From positions 6,014,001 through 6,078,000 of the forward strand of contig NZ_CP035758.1 in the NCBI RefSeq assembly GCF_004208415.1: a stretch of DNA of 64,000 bases, written 5' to 3'. This stretch comes from Ktedonosporobacter rubrisoli (lineage in GTDB: Bacteria > Chloroflexota > Ktedonobacteria > Ktedonobacterales > Ktedonobacteraceae). The notes beneath the pieces were generated by a model. The model saw only the letters and a program-made list of their open reading frames with translations, was not told the origin of the DNA and ran no database searches. This document shows, piece after piece, positions 27,646-35,410 of the stretch. Position 1 is the stretch's first letter, and each line of letters opens with the position of its first letter. Both the position numbers and the translations under genes were made by a program.

Positions 27646-28605
27646 TCACGAGGCAGCCAGGGCTTGCTTTAAATGTTCCAGGGATGTGTTGCCGCCCGAA
27701 CAGATGACGCCAACTTTCTTGCCTTGTAATTTATCCCGCCAGCGATACGCTCCGGCCAATGCGGCAGCACCAGCAGCTTCGGCCAAGGTGTGAGCACGCT
27801 CGATCATATAGACCATGGCGCGCATAATCTCTTCTTCGCTGAGCAGGAGAAAATCATCAAGCTTCTCCTGCATAATCTGCTGGGGCAAGGCAAAGGCTAC
27901 GCCGGTGGCCAGGCCTTCGGCAAAGGTGCGACTGGGCAGGCTGAGCAGGCGCCGCGCCCGCCAGCTCTCATAGGCGGTAGGAGAGGCCTCTGACTGCACG
28001 CCGATGACCTGGATGGCCGGATTGACGGCCTTGGCCACAATGCAGGTTCCGGCCGCACCGCTGCCGCCGCCGATCGGCACAAAAATAACCTCAATCCCTG
28101 GTTCGTCCTCCAGCATTTCTAAGGCTTCAGTGGCAACGCCGGCAATCAGTAGAGGCTCGTCGCCCGAGCTGATGTAGCGATAGCCATGCTCCTGAGCCAG
28201 CTCTTCGCAGTAGCGCTTGGCTTCGTCAAAGCCGGCTCCATGGGCAATAACTTCGGCTCCCATGCCCTGGATGGCCGCTACTTTGCCAGGATTGGCGCCT
28301 TCGGGCACAACAATGCGCGCGCTCACGCCAAATAAGCGTGCGGCATAGGCCACAGATTGGCCGTGATTGCCGGTTGAGGCTGAGATTACGCCGTGCTCGC
28401 GCTCCTCGGGGCTGAGCTGTGAGATAAGGTTAATGCCGCCGCGAACTTTAAAGGCACCAACTGGTTGATAGTTCTCGTGCTTGATATATACTTCGGTGCC
28501 TATGAGGTCATTGAGCGGAGCATAGCTATGGAGGGGCGTGCGCGCGAGATAAGGACGAATGCGCTGCCGCGCTTGCAGGACATCCTGAAATTGGGGAGTA
28601 TACAT
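27646..28605 (-). CDS. Threonine/serine dehydratase (PLP, fold type II)
   Basis: 319 residues, the size of the catabolic or short biosynthetic form, without a C-terminal ACT regulatory domain. The PLP lysine is in GAFKVRGG near residue 50, with SASTGNHGQSVAYAA as the asparagine loop, the phosphate-cradling glycine loop GGGSGAAG near residue 180, and the final CSGGN serine near residue 300. It deaminates L-threonine (or L-serine) to 2-oxobutyrate (or pyruvate) and ammonia in the cytoplasm. Absence of the ACT domain suggests it escapes isoleucine feedback. GGAAAGGCG precedes the ATG. It is monocistronic, with its own terminator. Threo-3-hydroxyaspartate dehydratase or serine racemase are less likely alternatives in the same family. 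Confidence 0.92.
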   Translation of the reverse strand: MYTPQFQDVLQARQRIRPYLARTPLHSYAPLNDLIGTEVYIKHENYQPVGAFKVRGGINLISQLSPEEREHGVISASTGNHGQSVAYAARLFGVSARIVVPEGANPGKVAAIQGMGAEVIAHGAGFDEAKRYCEELAQEHGYRYISSGDEPLLIAGVATEALEMLEDEPGIEVIFVPIGGGSGAAGTCIVAKAVNPAIQVIGVQSEASPTAYESWRARRLLSLPSRTFAEGLATGVAFALPQQIMQEKLDDFLLLSEEEIMRAMVYMIERAHTLAEAAGAAALAGAYRWRDKLQGKKVGVICSGGNTSLEHLKQALAAS

Positions 28606-28949
28606 TGCTTCGCCTTTCCTAAAAAATGCAAAATCAGTTGACGCATGTGAGTTTCCTTGCTATAGCGGACCCTGGGGAGCCAGGTGTGAGTGCTATCGCT
28701 CAACCCTTGTTTATGTGCGATCCGTTCTAGCATACTGCAAGTAGGATACTCCAATACTATTCTGATTACCTTCTTAGCGAAGCAATGTCAACAGCCAAAA
28801 CTCACAGTTGAGCATACTGGCAAGATCCATTCAGCTAGCTCTGCGAAGAAGTGCGCCTGGATAAGCGGCTGCACTACGCTCTAAGCGCGCTCTCCAGACT
28901 CCTCCGACAAGAGCTAGCTTCCTGATCCTACACTACCTTGCATGGAGAT
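28606..28949. other. Intergenic region
   Basis: About 345 bp between two minus-strand genes. A small CCTGG/CCAGG hairpin (28671-28684) is present. No T-box, riboswitch or gene is evident; the dehydratase promoter should be in it but I cannot localise it. Confidence 0.4.
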
Positions 28950-29354
28950 TTAGCCGTTTGCGCCAATTTGCCGAAGCAGGGCCGGCAGATCAATTAAACC
29001 TCTGTGCGAGCTGATCTTGCCATCTTTGAGCTTGAAAAAGCGATAACCACCGATCTCAAAGGTTTTGCCTGTAGCCGGATGTCCCCGAAAAGGTGCACTC
29101 TGCGTTCCGCGTAGGGTCTGGCAAATAGCCACGATGTCACCTTCACTAGCGATCTCTTCAATTATCGTTTGATGACCGGGAAAGGTCTTTTGCATCATCT
29201 GCAAAGTATTTTCCAGTCCAGCCCGGTTGCCCGGCTCGTAGGTATAATCATAATAATCCGGCGCCAGAAATTCAGCGAGCAAGTCAAGCCTGTGCTCGTT
29301 CCAGACTTGCTCCATGAAGCGTATAATCAGGTTTTTATTCTCTTCGCTAGACAT
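28950..29354 (-). CDS. SnoaL-like ester cyclase family protein
   Basis: 134 residues from ATG 29354, preceded by GGGAGGAT; the frame extends 20 codons further without signals. The sequence has the alpha+beta barrel pattern of SnoaL-type NTF2-like proteins: NLIIRFMEQVWNEHRLDLL, FLAPDYYDYT, a central MQKTFPGHQTIIEEI and GDIVAICQTLRGTQ, then GKTFEIGGYRFFKLKDGKI. Most such bacterial proteins are not polyketide cyclases and their substrates are unknown. It is divergent from a dienelactone-hydrolase gene, and two large matching palindromes lie upstream, so expression is probably controlled by a dimeric repressor. Family assignment is secure; activity is not. Confidence 0.85.
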   Translation of the reverse strand: MSSEENKNLIIRFMEQVWNEHRLDLLAEFLAPDYYDYTYEPGNRAGLENTLQMMQKTFPGHQTIIEEIASEGDIVAICQTLRGTQSAPFRGHPATGKTFEIGGYRFFKLKDGKISSHRGLIDLPALLRQIGANG

Positions 29355-29404
29355 GGTATCCTCCCGAACAATAAAAACTATAAACTTAAGCCAGTTTTCT
29401 AATA

Positions 29405-29429
29405 AAATAGTCAAGCTCCTTGACTATTT
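29405..29429. promoter_or_regulatory. Palindromic operator candidate, copy 1
   Basis: AAATAGTCAAG (29405-29415) and CTTGACTATTT (29419-29429) are perfect 11-bp arms about a 3-bp centre. Copy 2 lies 49 bp away. It is 51 bp upstream of the SnoaL-like start and should overlap its promoter. Confidence 0.75.
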
Positions 29430-29452
29430 ACAGTAGCATAAATCATTTCGGC

Positions 29453-29479
29453 AATATAGTCAAGTATCTTGACTATATT
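29453..29479. promoter_or_regulatory. Palindromic operator candidate, copy 2
   Basis: Perfect 12-bp arms AATATAGTCAAG and CTTGACTATATT surround TAT. The shared core with copy 1 is TAGTCAAG-N3-CTTGACTA. Two equal sites in a divergent promoter point to one dimeric regulator; its gene is not adjacent. Confidence 0.75.
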
Positions 29480-29609
29480 TTGGGAGACCAGTTGACAAAG
29501 GGAGGAAGCTCAGCAAAAGTGGAGGGCAGGCTATACAATCCTGACAGGTGGGGCTATACTTATACCATATTAGAAAAGTGAGTAATATCAGCTAAATGGA
29601 GTGTAACTG

Positions 29610-30380
29610 ATGTGTTACGACGATAATGCGCGTCCCCCCGAGCCACCGAAAAAAAATGGCAAAGCCCGTGGCGAAGATATCGCCCTGACTGCTGAAGATG
29701 GGAATCGCTTTGCCGCCTATATTGCTCACCCTGAGCACCCCAGCGGACCACAGGCTCTCATCCTGCCAGATATACGCGGGCTCCATCAGTTTTATAAAGA
29801 GCTGGCCTTGCGCTTTGCCGAGGTTGGGATTACCGCCCTGGCTATCGATTATTTCGGGCGAACTGCCGGCATTAGCTCACGAGCCGAGCCTTTCGAATTT
29901 ATGCCCCATGTGCAAAAATTACGACTATCCACGCTCATTCAGGATATCCGCGCCGCACTGACCTATCTTCGCACAAACACTGGCGCGGACCAACCTGTCT
30001 TTATGGTTGGTTTCTGTCTGGGTGGAACGCTCTCTTACATGACCGGAACCCACGATCTGGGCCTGACAGGCGTAATTGGTTTTTATGCCGGCATCTCTCG
30101 CGATTTTGGCAGCGGGAAGAAATTGCTTGACGTGGCTGAGCAGATTCGCTATCCCTCCCTGGGTCTCTTTGGCGGAGCCGATCAGGGTATCCCGGTTAAT
30201 GCCGTACACACGCTCGACGAGAAGCTAAGCAAAGCCGGCTTCGAGCATGAGGTAGTGATTTATCCTGGTGCGCCACATGGCTTTTTTGATCGGCGCTCGG
30301 CGGACTTCGCCGAAGCTTCGGCCGATGCCTGGCGCCGCGTGCTCGGCTTTATCCAGGCTCACTCCTCTGCGGCCCACTAG
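29610..30380 (+). CDS. Dienelactone hydrolase family protein
   Basis: 256 residues. The alpha/beta-hydrolase nucleophile elbow is GFCLGG near residue 134, with cysteine where esterases have serine, as in true dienelactone hydrolases. The acid is in LGLFGGADQGI and the histidine in PGAPHGFFD, completing a Cys-Asp-His triad. It would hydrolyse enol-lactones or related activated esters in the cytoplasm. The N-terminus has an extra hydrophilic 20 residues (RPPEPPKKNGKARG). It is divergent from the SnoaL-like gene across the twin palindromes, so the two may answer to the same regulator. A role in aromatic degradation is not supported by the neighbours, and a general detoxifying hydrolase is as likely. 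Confidence 0.88.
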   Translation: MCYDDNARPPEPPKKNGKARGEDIALTAEDGNRFAAYIAHPEHPSGPQALILPDIRGLHQFYKELALRFAEVGITALAIDYFGRTAGISSRAEPFEFMPHVQKLRLSTLIQDIRAALTYLRTNTGADQPVFMVGFCLGGTLSYMTGTHDLGLTGVIGFYAGISRDFGSGKKLLDVAEQIRYPSLGLFGGADQGIPVNAVHTLDEKLSKAGFEHEVVIYPGAPHGFFDRRSADFAEASADAWRRVLGFIQAHSSAAH

Positions 30381-30457
30381 CTTTAACCTTCGGCCCATCC
30401 AAACGTATCACTGAGTGTCAGGACAGCATGCTAATAGAGATAGAGGAGCTTTAGCTA

Positions 30458-30583
30458 ATGGATAAAAAGCCGCCGGTTGCCAAAACCATTGCCTGGGCTT
30501 ATGCCGCCGTTACAGCCTTTACGGCGCTTTCCATTGTAGGTCCGTTACTATTAGAGCGTCTTTGGAAGAAGGGCCAGAAATAG
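30458..30583 (+). CDS. 41-residue single-span membrane protein
   Basis: A short frame with a good ribosome binding site (GAGGAGC before ATG 30458). The peptide starts MDKKPPVAKT, continues through a hydrophobic helix (about residues 10-31, AWAYAAVTAFTALSIVG then PLLL) and ends in ERLWKKGQK. Charge is basic at both ends with one predicted span. It sits 77 bp after the hydrolase gene and just before the glyS promoter. Nothing identifies a function. The start signal and clean membrane pattern make it a plausible small protein; conservation would decide. Confidence 0.5.
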   Translation: MDKKPPVAKTIAWAYAAVTAFTALSIVGPLLLERLWKKGQK

Positions 30584-30643
30584 GCCTGTAGCCGCAAAGA
30601 GGGGTAGCGAAAAGTACTTTCCCTGACTTCTTTCATACTCCTC

Positions 30644-30672
30644 TTGCATCTTGCTGCATTCTTCGCTATACT
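30644..30672 (+). promoter_or_regulatory. Sigma-70-type promoter of the glycine T-box/glyS unit
   Basis: TTGCAT (30644-30649) and TATACT (30667-30672) are separated by exactly 17 bp, and the T-box leader begins a few bases later. Predicted start of transcription is near 30679. Confidence 0.7.
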
Positions 30673-30678
30673 ACAAGA

Positions 30679-30948
30679 AGCGTTAACAAGCATATATCCA
30701 TCCAGCGTTGATGAAGAGGAGTAGCTCGTCCGGGGATAGCAGCGAGCCGACAGAGAGTGCAAGGTCGGCAATCTACAGCGAGCGAAGGGCGCTTCGGAGT
30801 TGGATCACATAAATGAGTGGCTTCACATCTCTGGTTAGTTGTGAAGAAGCAGGGTGGAACCGCGCATGTCACCATAAAACGTAGTTGCCCCGGGCCTACG
30901 TGGTGCATTCGTCCCTGGGCGGATTGTACGCCTGGGGAATTTTTTTTG
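30679..30948 (+). promoter_or_regulatory. Glycine T-box riboswitch
   Basis: The leader has the T-box proper AGGGTGGAACCGCG at 30851-30864, an AGTA/GAA specifier-loop arrangement enclosed by GCTCG/CGAGC, and an AGAGAG apical element near 30757. The specifier reads GGC at 30788-30790, a glycine codon, directly after the GAA of the loop. The acceptor-binding TGGA (30855-30858) would pair with a tRNA ending UCCA, that is with discriminator U, as expected for bacterial tRNA-Gly. When uncharged tRNA-Gly is bound, AGGG can pair with CCCT at 30913-30916 and block the terminator. It therefore raises glyS expression during glycine starvation. Confidence 0.93.
30912..30947 (+). terminator. T-box-controlled transcription terminator
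   Basis: TCCCTGGGCG (30912-30921) pairs with CGCCTGGGGA (30929-30938) over 10 bp including two G-U pairs, with a 7-nt loop and a run of eight T soon after. Its 5' arm is also the antiterminator partner. Confidence 0.9.
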
Positions 30949-30964
30949 TGGAGGTTAACCACTC

Positions 30965-32335
30965 ATGACCCAAACAGAAGAACGAGCAGAGCTTAACGAG
31001 TCCGAACTTGTTCCTATCGAGAAAATTGTCTCCCTCTGTAAGCGGCGCGGCTTTGTCTACCCCAATTCTGAGATCTATGGCGGCGTGGCGGGTATCTACG
31101 ATTTCGGCCCGCTTGGCGTTGAGATGCGCAATAACATCAGGCGCTACTGGTGGTGGTCCATGGTCCAGCTCCATGACAATGTGGTGGGCATTGAGGGCGC
31201 CAACATCACGCACCCGCGCGTGTGGGAGGCCAGCGGCCACGTGGAAAATTTCGTGGATCGCCTGGTTGAGTGTAAAAAGTGCAAACGTCGCTTCCGCATC
31301 GATCATCTCCCCCCGGAGAACCTTGAGAAGCATGTGTGCCCGGTCTGCGGCGGCGAGCTTACCACGGAGCCGCGCGTCTTCAACCTGTTGATGGAAACGT
31401 ATCTAGGCGTGATTGAGGACGAGCGCATGAAGACTTACCTGCGCGGTGAGGCCTGCCAGAACATTTATCTTGACTACGATAATGTGCTGAAGTCTTCGCG
31501 CATGCAGGTTCCTTTCGGCATCTGCCAGATTGGCAAGACCTATCGCAATGAGGTCACGCCCGGCAACTTCCTGTTCCGTCAGCGCGAGTTTGAGCAGTGG
31601 GACTTGCAGTTCTTCGTCCATCCCAGCGAAATGCAGAAGTGGTTCGATTATTGGAAGAGCTACCGCTTCGACTGGTGTCAGAGCATTATCACGCACAAGG
31701 AGCGCCTGCGCTTCCGCGCGCATGGTAGCGATGAGCTGGCTCATTATGCCAAACAGGCCTACGACATCGAGTATAGAACCATTCTGGGCTGGCAGGAATG
31801 GGAGGGCATTCACTGGCGCCAGGACTGGGACCTTTCGCGCCATAGCGAGTATAGCGGCCAGGATCTCAGCTATACCGATCCGCTGACGAAAGAACGCTAC
31901 ATCCCCTGGATTGTTGAGACTTCCGGCGGTGTTGATCGCACATTCCTCTATCTGTTGCTCGATGCTTACGAGGAACAGCCAGATCCGATGGGCAAAGGCA
32001 ATGACCGCACGGTTCTGCACCTGCATCCCTGGTTGGCTCCGGTCAAGGTGGCCGTCCTGCCGCTGCAGAAGAACAAGGAAGAGCTGGTCAATGTCTCGAA
32101 GGAGCTCTATCGTAAGCTGCAGCGCCTGATGGTTGCTCAGTACGACGATATCCAGAATATTGGTCGCCGCTATCGCCGTCAGGATGAGATCGGTACGCCC
32201 TATTGCGTGACTATCGATTTCCAGACGCTTGACGATCAGACGGTAACTGTGCGCGAACGCGATAGCATGTCGCAGATTCGTGTGCACCTCAACGAACTAC
32301 CGATGTACCTCTTCGAGCGCGTTACCTGGAAGTAG
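30965..32335 (+). CDS. glyS: Glycyl-tRNA synthetase, alpha2 type
   Basis: 456 residues, the single-chain class II form, not the bacterial alpha/beta heterotetramer. The N-terminus has SLCKRRGFVYPNSEIYGG and YDFGPLGVEMRNN; motif 2 lies in IGKTYRNEVTPGNFLFRQREFEQWD and motif 3 near GVDRTFLYLL; the anticodon-binding domain is C-terminal (about 355-456). Cys pairs CKKC and CPVC near residues 102-128 may bind zinc. It charges tRNA-Gly. Expression is under the glycine T-box directly upstream and transcription ends at a strong hairpin. The ATG at 30965 is preceded by GGAGG. Confidence 0.97.
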   Translation: MTQTEERAELNESELVPIEKIVSLCKRRGFVYPNSEIYGGVAGIYDFGPLGVEMRNNIRRYWWWSMVQLHDNVVGIEGANITHPRVWEASGHVENFVDRLVECKKCKRRFRIDHLPPENLEKHVCPVCGGELTTEPRVFNLLMETYLGVIEDERMKTYLRGEACQNIYLDYDNVLKSSRMQVPFGICQIGKTYRNEVTPGNFLFRQREFEQWDLQFFVHPSEMQKWFDYWKSYRFDWCQSIITHKERLRFRAHGSDELAHYAKQAYDIEYRTILGWQEWEGIHWRQDWDLSRHSEYSGQDLSYTDPLTKERYIPWIVETSGGVDRTFLYLLLDAYEEQPDPMGKGNDRTVLHLHPWLAPVKVAVLPLQKNKEELVNVSKELYRKLQRLMVAQYDDIQNIGRRYRRQDEIGTPYCVTIDFQTLDDQTVTVRERDSMSQIRVHLNELPMYLFERVTWK

Positions 32336-32344
32336 ATCCTACGC

Positions 32345-32396
32345 GAACCAGGCCTGATCGCGCAAGCCACAAAGGATCAGGTCTGGTTCATTTTCT
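32345..32396 (+). terminator. Intrinsic terminator of glyS
   Basis: GAACCAGGCCTGATC (32345-32359) pairs with GATCAGGTCTGGTTC (32375-32389) over 15 bp with one G-U pair, followed by ATTTTCTTCTC. A textbook terminator 10 bp after the stop. Confidence 0.9.
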
Positions 32397-32457
32397 TCTC
32401 TCCCTTTACCGGCCTCTGGAAACCCCATGTCTCGCTACGCGCCGGAAAGGGAGAGGG

Positions 32458-33972
32458 CTAGATGGAAAGCTTATCCTCGGCAAATGTTTCCACAGACCTC
32501 TGTTCCTTCTGCTCGGCCGGGCGGCCCTGAATGCCGATGAGCGCTATTATTGCCCCCAACACGGCGCCAGCTGCCGCAACAAGCAATCCGGCATGGAAAC
32601 CACTGAGCTGCGCACTAACTGATGGCACCACACCTGAAATTACGCCTTGTGCCGCTGCGGCGCTTACAGTCACTACGGCGGCCATAATCGCGAGCCATAG
32701 TCCTCCACCCGCCTGCAAAGCCGTTCCTTGCAAACCTGCAGCCAGCCCTTGCTCAGCATCCGAGATACCACTGACGGCGGCAACCGCCAGCGCGGGATAG
32801 CCGATTCCCAGGCCCAGCCCCATAACCAGAAGCATCGGCAGCAAGATAACCCCGAGGTAGTCGCTATTCGGTCCAATGAGGGCCAAAAGTGCCACACCAC
32901 TGGCCATACAGAGCAGGCCAATGACTGAGCTCAACTTCACGCCGAGAGCGTTCAAGAGCCTGGGCGTGACAAAGCGAGATACCAGAACCGTCAGCACACT
33001 GCCCGGCAGTAGAGCCAGGCTTGCCAGCACTGGCGAGTAGTGGAGCACATCCTGCAAGTAAAGTGCAGCAATGAACAGGAAGCTGAAAAATGGACCCAGC
33101 AAGGTAAATGAGGCCAGATTCGCGGATACTGTATTCTTTGAGCGGAAGATACGCAACGGTATCAGGGGCTCTTTAGCACGCCGCTCGACGAGGATGAACA
33201 CGGCCAGAACGACAAGGGCAAGCACCAGGAGCCCCACCGTCATAAGCGGAGTCGCCCCGGGCTGGTTGGCCTGCGTAATCGCGTAGCCTAAGAGGAGCAA
33301 TCCGGCTGTGACGGTGACGGCGCCAGCGATATCATAGGAGCGTGCTCCAGTCATCACCCGGCTCTCCTTGACGACGTGCGGGACCAGCAGCAAGATGAGA
33401 AGCGCGAAAGGAACATTCACAAAGAATATCCAGTGCCAGCTAATAAACGTAGTCAGAACTCCACCCAACACTAAGCCGAAGCTGAAGCCAGAAGCGCCAG
33501 TTGCGCTAAAGATGCTCAAGGCTTTGTTGCGCTCTGGTCCCTCGGCAAAGGTCGTTGTGATGATCGAGATCGCGGCGGGAAGCGTCAAGGCAGCGCCCAG
33601 GCCCTGCAAAGCGCGCGCCAACAATAACAGCCAGGCATCGTTTGCCAATCCACAGATGAAGGAAGCCAGGCCAAAGAGTGCAGATCCTACCATAAAAATG
33701 CGACGACGACCCAACAGGTCGGCCGCACGTCCTCCTAACAGTAAAAAACCTGCATAGAGAAGGAAATATATTCCTGCCACCCAAGGCAAATCCAGCGTTG
33801 TTAGCCGAAGATCATGTTGGATACTGGGAAGGGCAACATTGACGATAGATGTATCTAAAGCGTCAAGGAAGACCGCAATACATAGGAGAGGTAAGACTAG
33901 GCGGCGCCTGGCAGCGCTGAATTGCTCACCTCTCTGCTCGGAAATTTCCCCCGACAGAGATGACGTCTTCAT
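32458..33972 (-). CDS. MFS drug efflux transporter, DHA2 family (14 TM)
   Basis: 504 residues from ATG 33972, which has AAAGGA upstream; the 62-codon extension runs back into the operator repeat and was rejected. About 14 hydrophobic segments fit the DHA2 drug:proton antiporter family. Motif A is GGRAADLLGRRRIF and motif C-like GGVLTTFISWHWIFFVN is present; LDTSIVNVALPSIQ marks the first helix, where the Asp is typical of the group. It would expel organic cations or antibiotics using the proton gradient. A 116-bp segment nearly identical to the tetR promoter lies 47-162 bp upstream with a giant inverted repeat, so it is very probably repressed by the TetR protein encoded 2.7 kb away. Confidence 0.92.
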   Translation of the reverse strand: MKTSSLSGEISEQRGEQFSAARRRLVLPLLCIAVFLDALDTSIVNVALPSIQHDLRLTTLDLPWVAGIYFLLYAGFLLLGGRAADLLGRRRIFMVGSALFGLASFICGLANDAWLLLLARALQGLGAALTLPAAISIITTTFAEGPERNKALSIFSATGASGFSFGLVLGGVLTTFISWHWIFFVNVPFALLILLLVPHVVKESRVMTGARSYDIAGAVTVTAGLLLLGYAITQANQPGATPLMTVGLLVLALVVLAVFILVERRAKEPLIPLRIFRSKNTVSANLASFTLLGPFFSFLFIAALYLQDVLHYSPVLASLALLPGSVLTVLVSRFVTPRLLNALGVKLSSVIGLLCMASGVALLALIGPNSDYLGVILLPMLLVMGLGLGIGYPALAVAAVSGISDAEQGLAAGLQGTALQAGGGLWLAIMAAVVTVSAAAAQGVISGVVPSVSAQLSGFHAGLLVAAAGAVLGAIIALIGIQGRPAEQKEQRSVETFAEDKLSI

Positions 33973-34018
33973 TTTTGATCCTTTCTGCGTAATCACGTAC
34001 CCTCCCTTCCGAGGAGAC

Positions 34019-34134
34019 AAGAAATATTCTCTGTGGACTCTTGCCAAATTCCTCTCAAGGGACAAGATAGAGACTAGTCTGTCTCTTTCCCGAAGAGTAT
34101 ACAGACTAGTCTCTATCTTGTCAAGTGCTTGGAG
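34019..34134. repeat. Duplicated regulatory segment, copy 1 (pump side)
   Basis: This 116-bp stretch recurs as a direct repeat at 36512-36627. It includes perfect 22-bp inverted arms (34061-34082 and 34101-34122) whose core is AGACTAGTCT, itself a palindrome, with an inner CTCTT/AAGAG pairing. It fills part of the 440-bp gap between the divergent pump and luciferase-like genes; the remainder (34135-34412) shows no defensible gene. Confidence 0.9.
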
Positions 34135-34412
34135 AAAGTATAACGGCACTTGTCGCACTTCTATTTGCCAGCTTACACATAGCGACCGGGATCATTCTCT
34201 GTTCGCTGGCTATGATACTCATCGGCAGCGTGAGCTTGCGCCTGAAAGGATTGTGCGCAAGAGCTGAACGTTCCGCTCCGTGCTTATTGAGCCCCTGCCC
34301 ATTGGTACAGAAGGCGAACTGTTCAATGGATCGATACGCTAGCATCTGCCCTTCTGTTAGAGTATGTGAAACGAAAAAGCATGTATGCAACGAGAAAGGA
34401 CAACATCCAACC

Positions 34413-35309
34413 ATGCCCAGGCTCAAAATAGGCATCTCCCTCTCGACCACTGGTCAAATTGAGGGGGTAAAAGATCGCGCCCGTCACGTGGAACAGTTGG
34501 GGTTCGATTCGCTCTGGGTGCCAGATCTGATCAATGGGGACGGAACACCCTCACTGGAAAGCATTGTCACTCTTACCACTGCCGCCGCAGTCACTGATCG
34601 AGTACAGTTGGGCTTCGGCGTCCTCGTCCCTTATGCCCGTCCAATTGCCTTGCTCGCCGCACAGATCGTGACGCTCCAATATCTCTCAGGAAACAGGCTC
34701 ATTCTTGGCATCGGGTCTGGAGGTCCCTCTGACACCCCCTTCTCACGGGCAGTCGGCGCGGTAGTGCGTGAGCGGGGACGCAGAACTGACGCGGCCCTTG
34801 ATATCCTGCCACACCTCATCGCTGGCGAAGCGACCCAACTCACAGGAGAGCCAGACCAGCCAGTCCTGACACTTGCCCCGGCAGTCCCGGTGCCGCCCTT
34901 CCTGATCGGAGGCAGTTCTGATGTCGCTATTCGTCGTGCTGCGACACGTGGCTTCGGCTGGTTCCCTTCCCTCATCACGCCAGACGCGCTCACCCGACAA
35001 GCAGAGAAGCTGCGCGAGCTGGCAAGCGAACATGGGCACGCAACCCCAGGTATTACGGTTGGAGGCCATATCCTGTTGGAGTCCGAAAAGGCAGAACACG
35101 AGGCTTTTCTCCACAATATGGTTGACAACTACGGCATACCACCCGAAACGGCGGCAAAGATCCCGATCACTGGCCCAAGAGAGCTAGTTGCCGAACGCTT
35201 CGCCGCCTACGCTGAGGCCGGAGCCGAACGCCTCGTCATCGCCCTCTCTGCTAAGAAGTGGATGCAGAAGTGTGAACTCATCAAAGAAGCCCTGGACCTT
35301 CTGAACTGA
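34413..35309 (+). CDS. LLM-class (luciferase-like) flavin or F420-dependent oxidoreductase
   Basis: 298 residues from ATG 34413, preceded by GAGAAAGGA; the frame open from 34125 carries a cysteine-rich unrelated leader. The TIM-barrel pattern of bacterial-luciferase-like monooxygenases is clear: KIGISLSTTGQ, HVEQLGFDSLWVPDL, DRVQLGFGVLVPYARP, RLILGIGSGGPSD and PPFLIGGSSDVAIRRAA. The group uses FMNH2 or reduced F420 to act on small organic substrates. It lies between the pump and a quinone-reductase-like gene, all flanked by matching operators, so it may belong to the same xenobiotic response. Cofactor choice cannot be settled by eye. Confidence 0.88.
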   Translation: MPRLKIGISLSTTGQIEGVKDRARHVEQLGFDSLWVPDLINGDGTPSLESIVTLTTAAAVTDRVQLGFGVLVPYARPIALLAAQIVTLQYLSGNRLILGIGSGGPSDTPFSRAVGAVVRERGRRTDAALDILPHLIAGEATQLTGEPDQPVLTLAPAVPVPPFLIGGSSDVAIRRAATRGFGWFPSLITPDALTRQAEKLRELASEHGHATPGITVGGHILLESEKAEHEAFLHNMVDNYGIPPETAAKIPITGPRELVAERFAAYAEAGAERLVIALSAKKWMQKCELIKEALDLLN

Positions 35310-35410
35310 GATCATCGCTCTCTCGTCCACCATTCAACCGTTCTCGCAAGTAAACAGAGCAAACAATCAAGTTGATTTTGTAATTAATAATAAGAAAGAG
35401 GATTTTATTG

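Noticed and set aside
33973..34158. 62-codon extension of the MFS pump
   Set aside because: It runs through the operator inverted repeat; ATG 33972 has AAAGGA and starts exactly where family members begin.
34125..34412. N-terminal extension of the luciferase-like frame, with a hydrophobic start (VLGESITALVALLF) that recalls LtrA-type membrane proteins
   Set aside because: The first residues come from the duplicated regulatory segment (the same bases precede tetR), the following part is cysteine-rich and unlike any family, and the true start at 34413 has a ribosome binding site.
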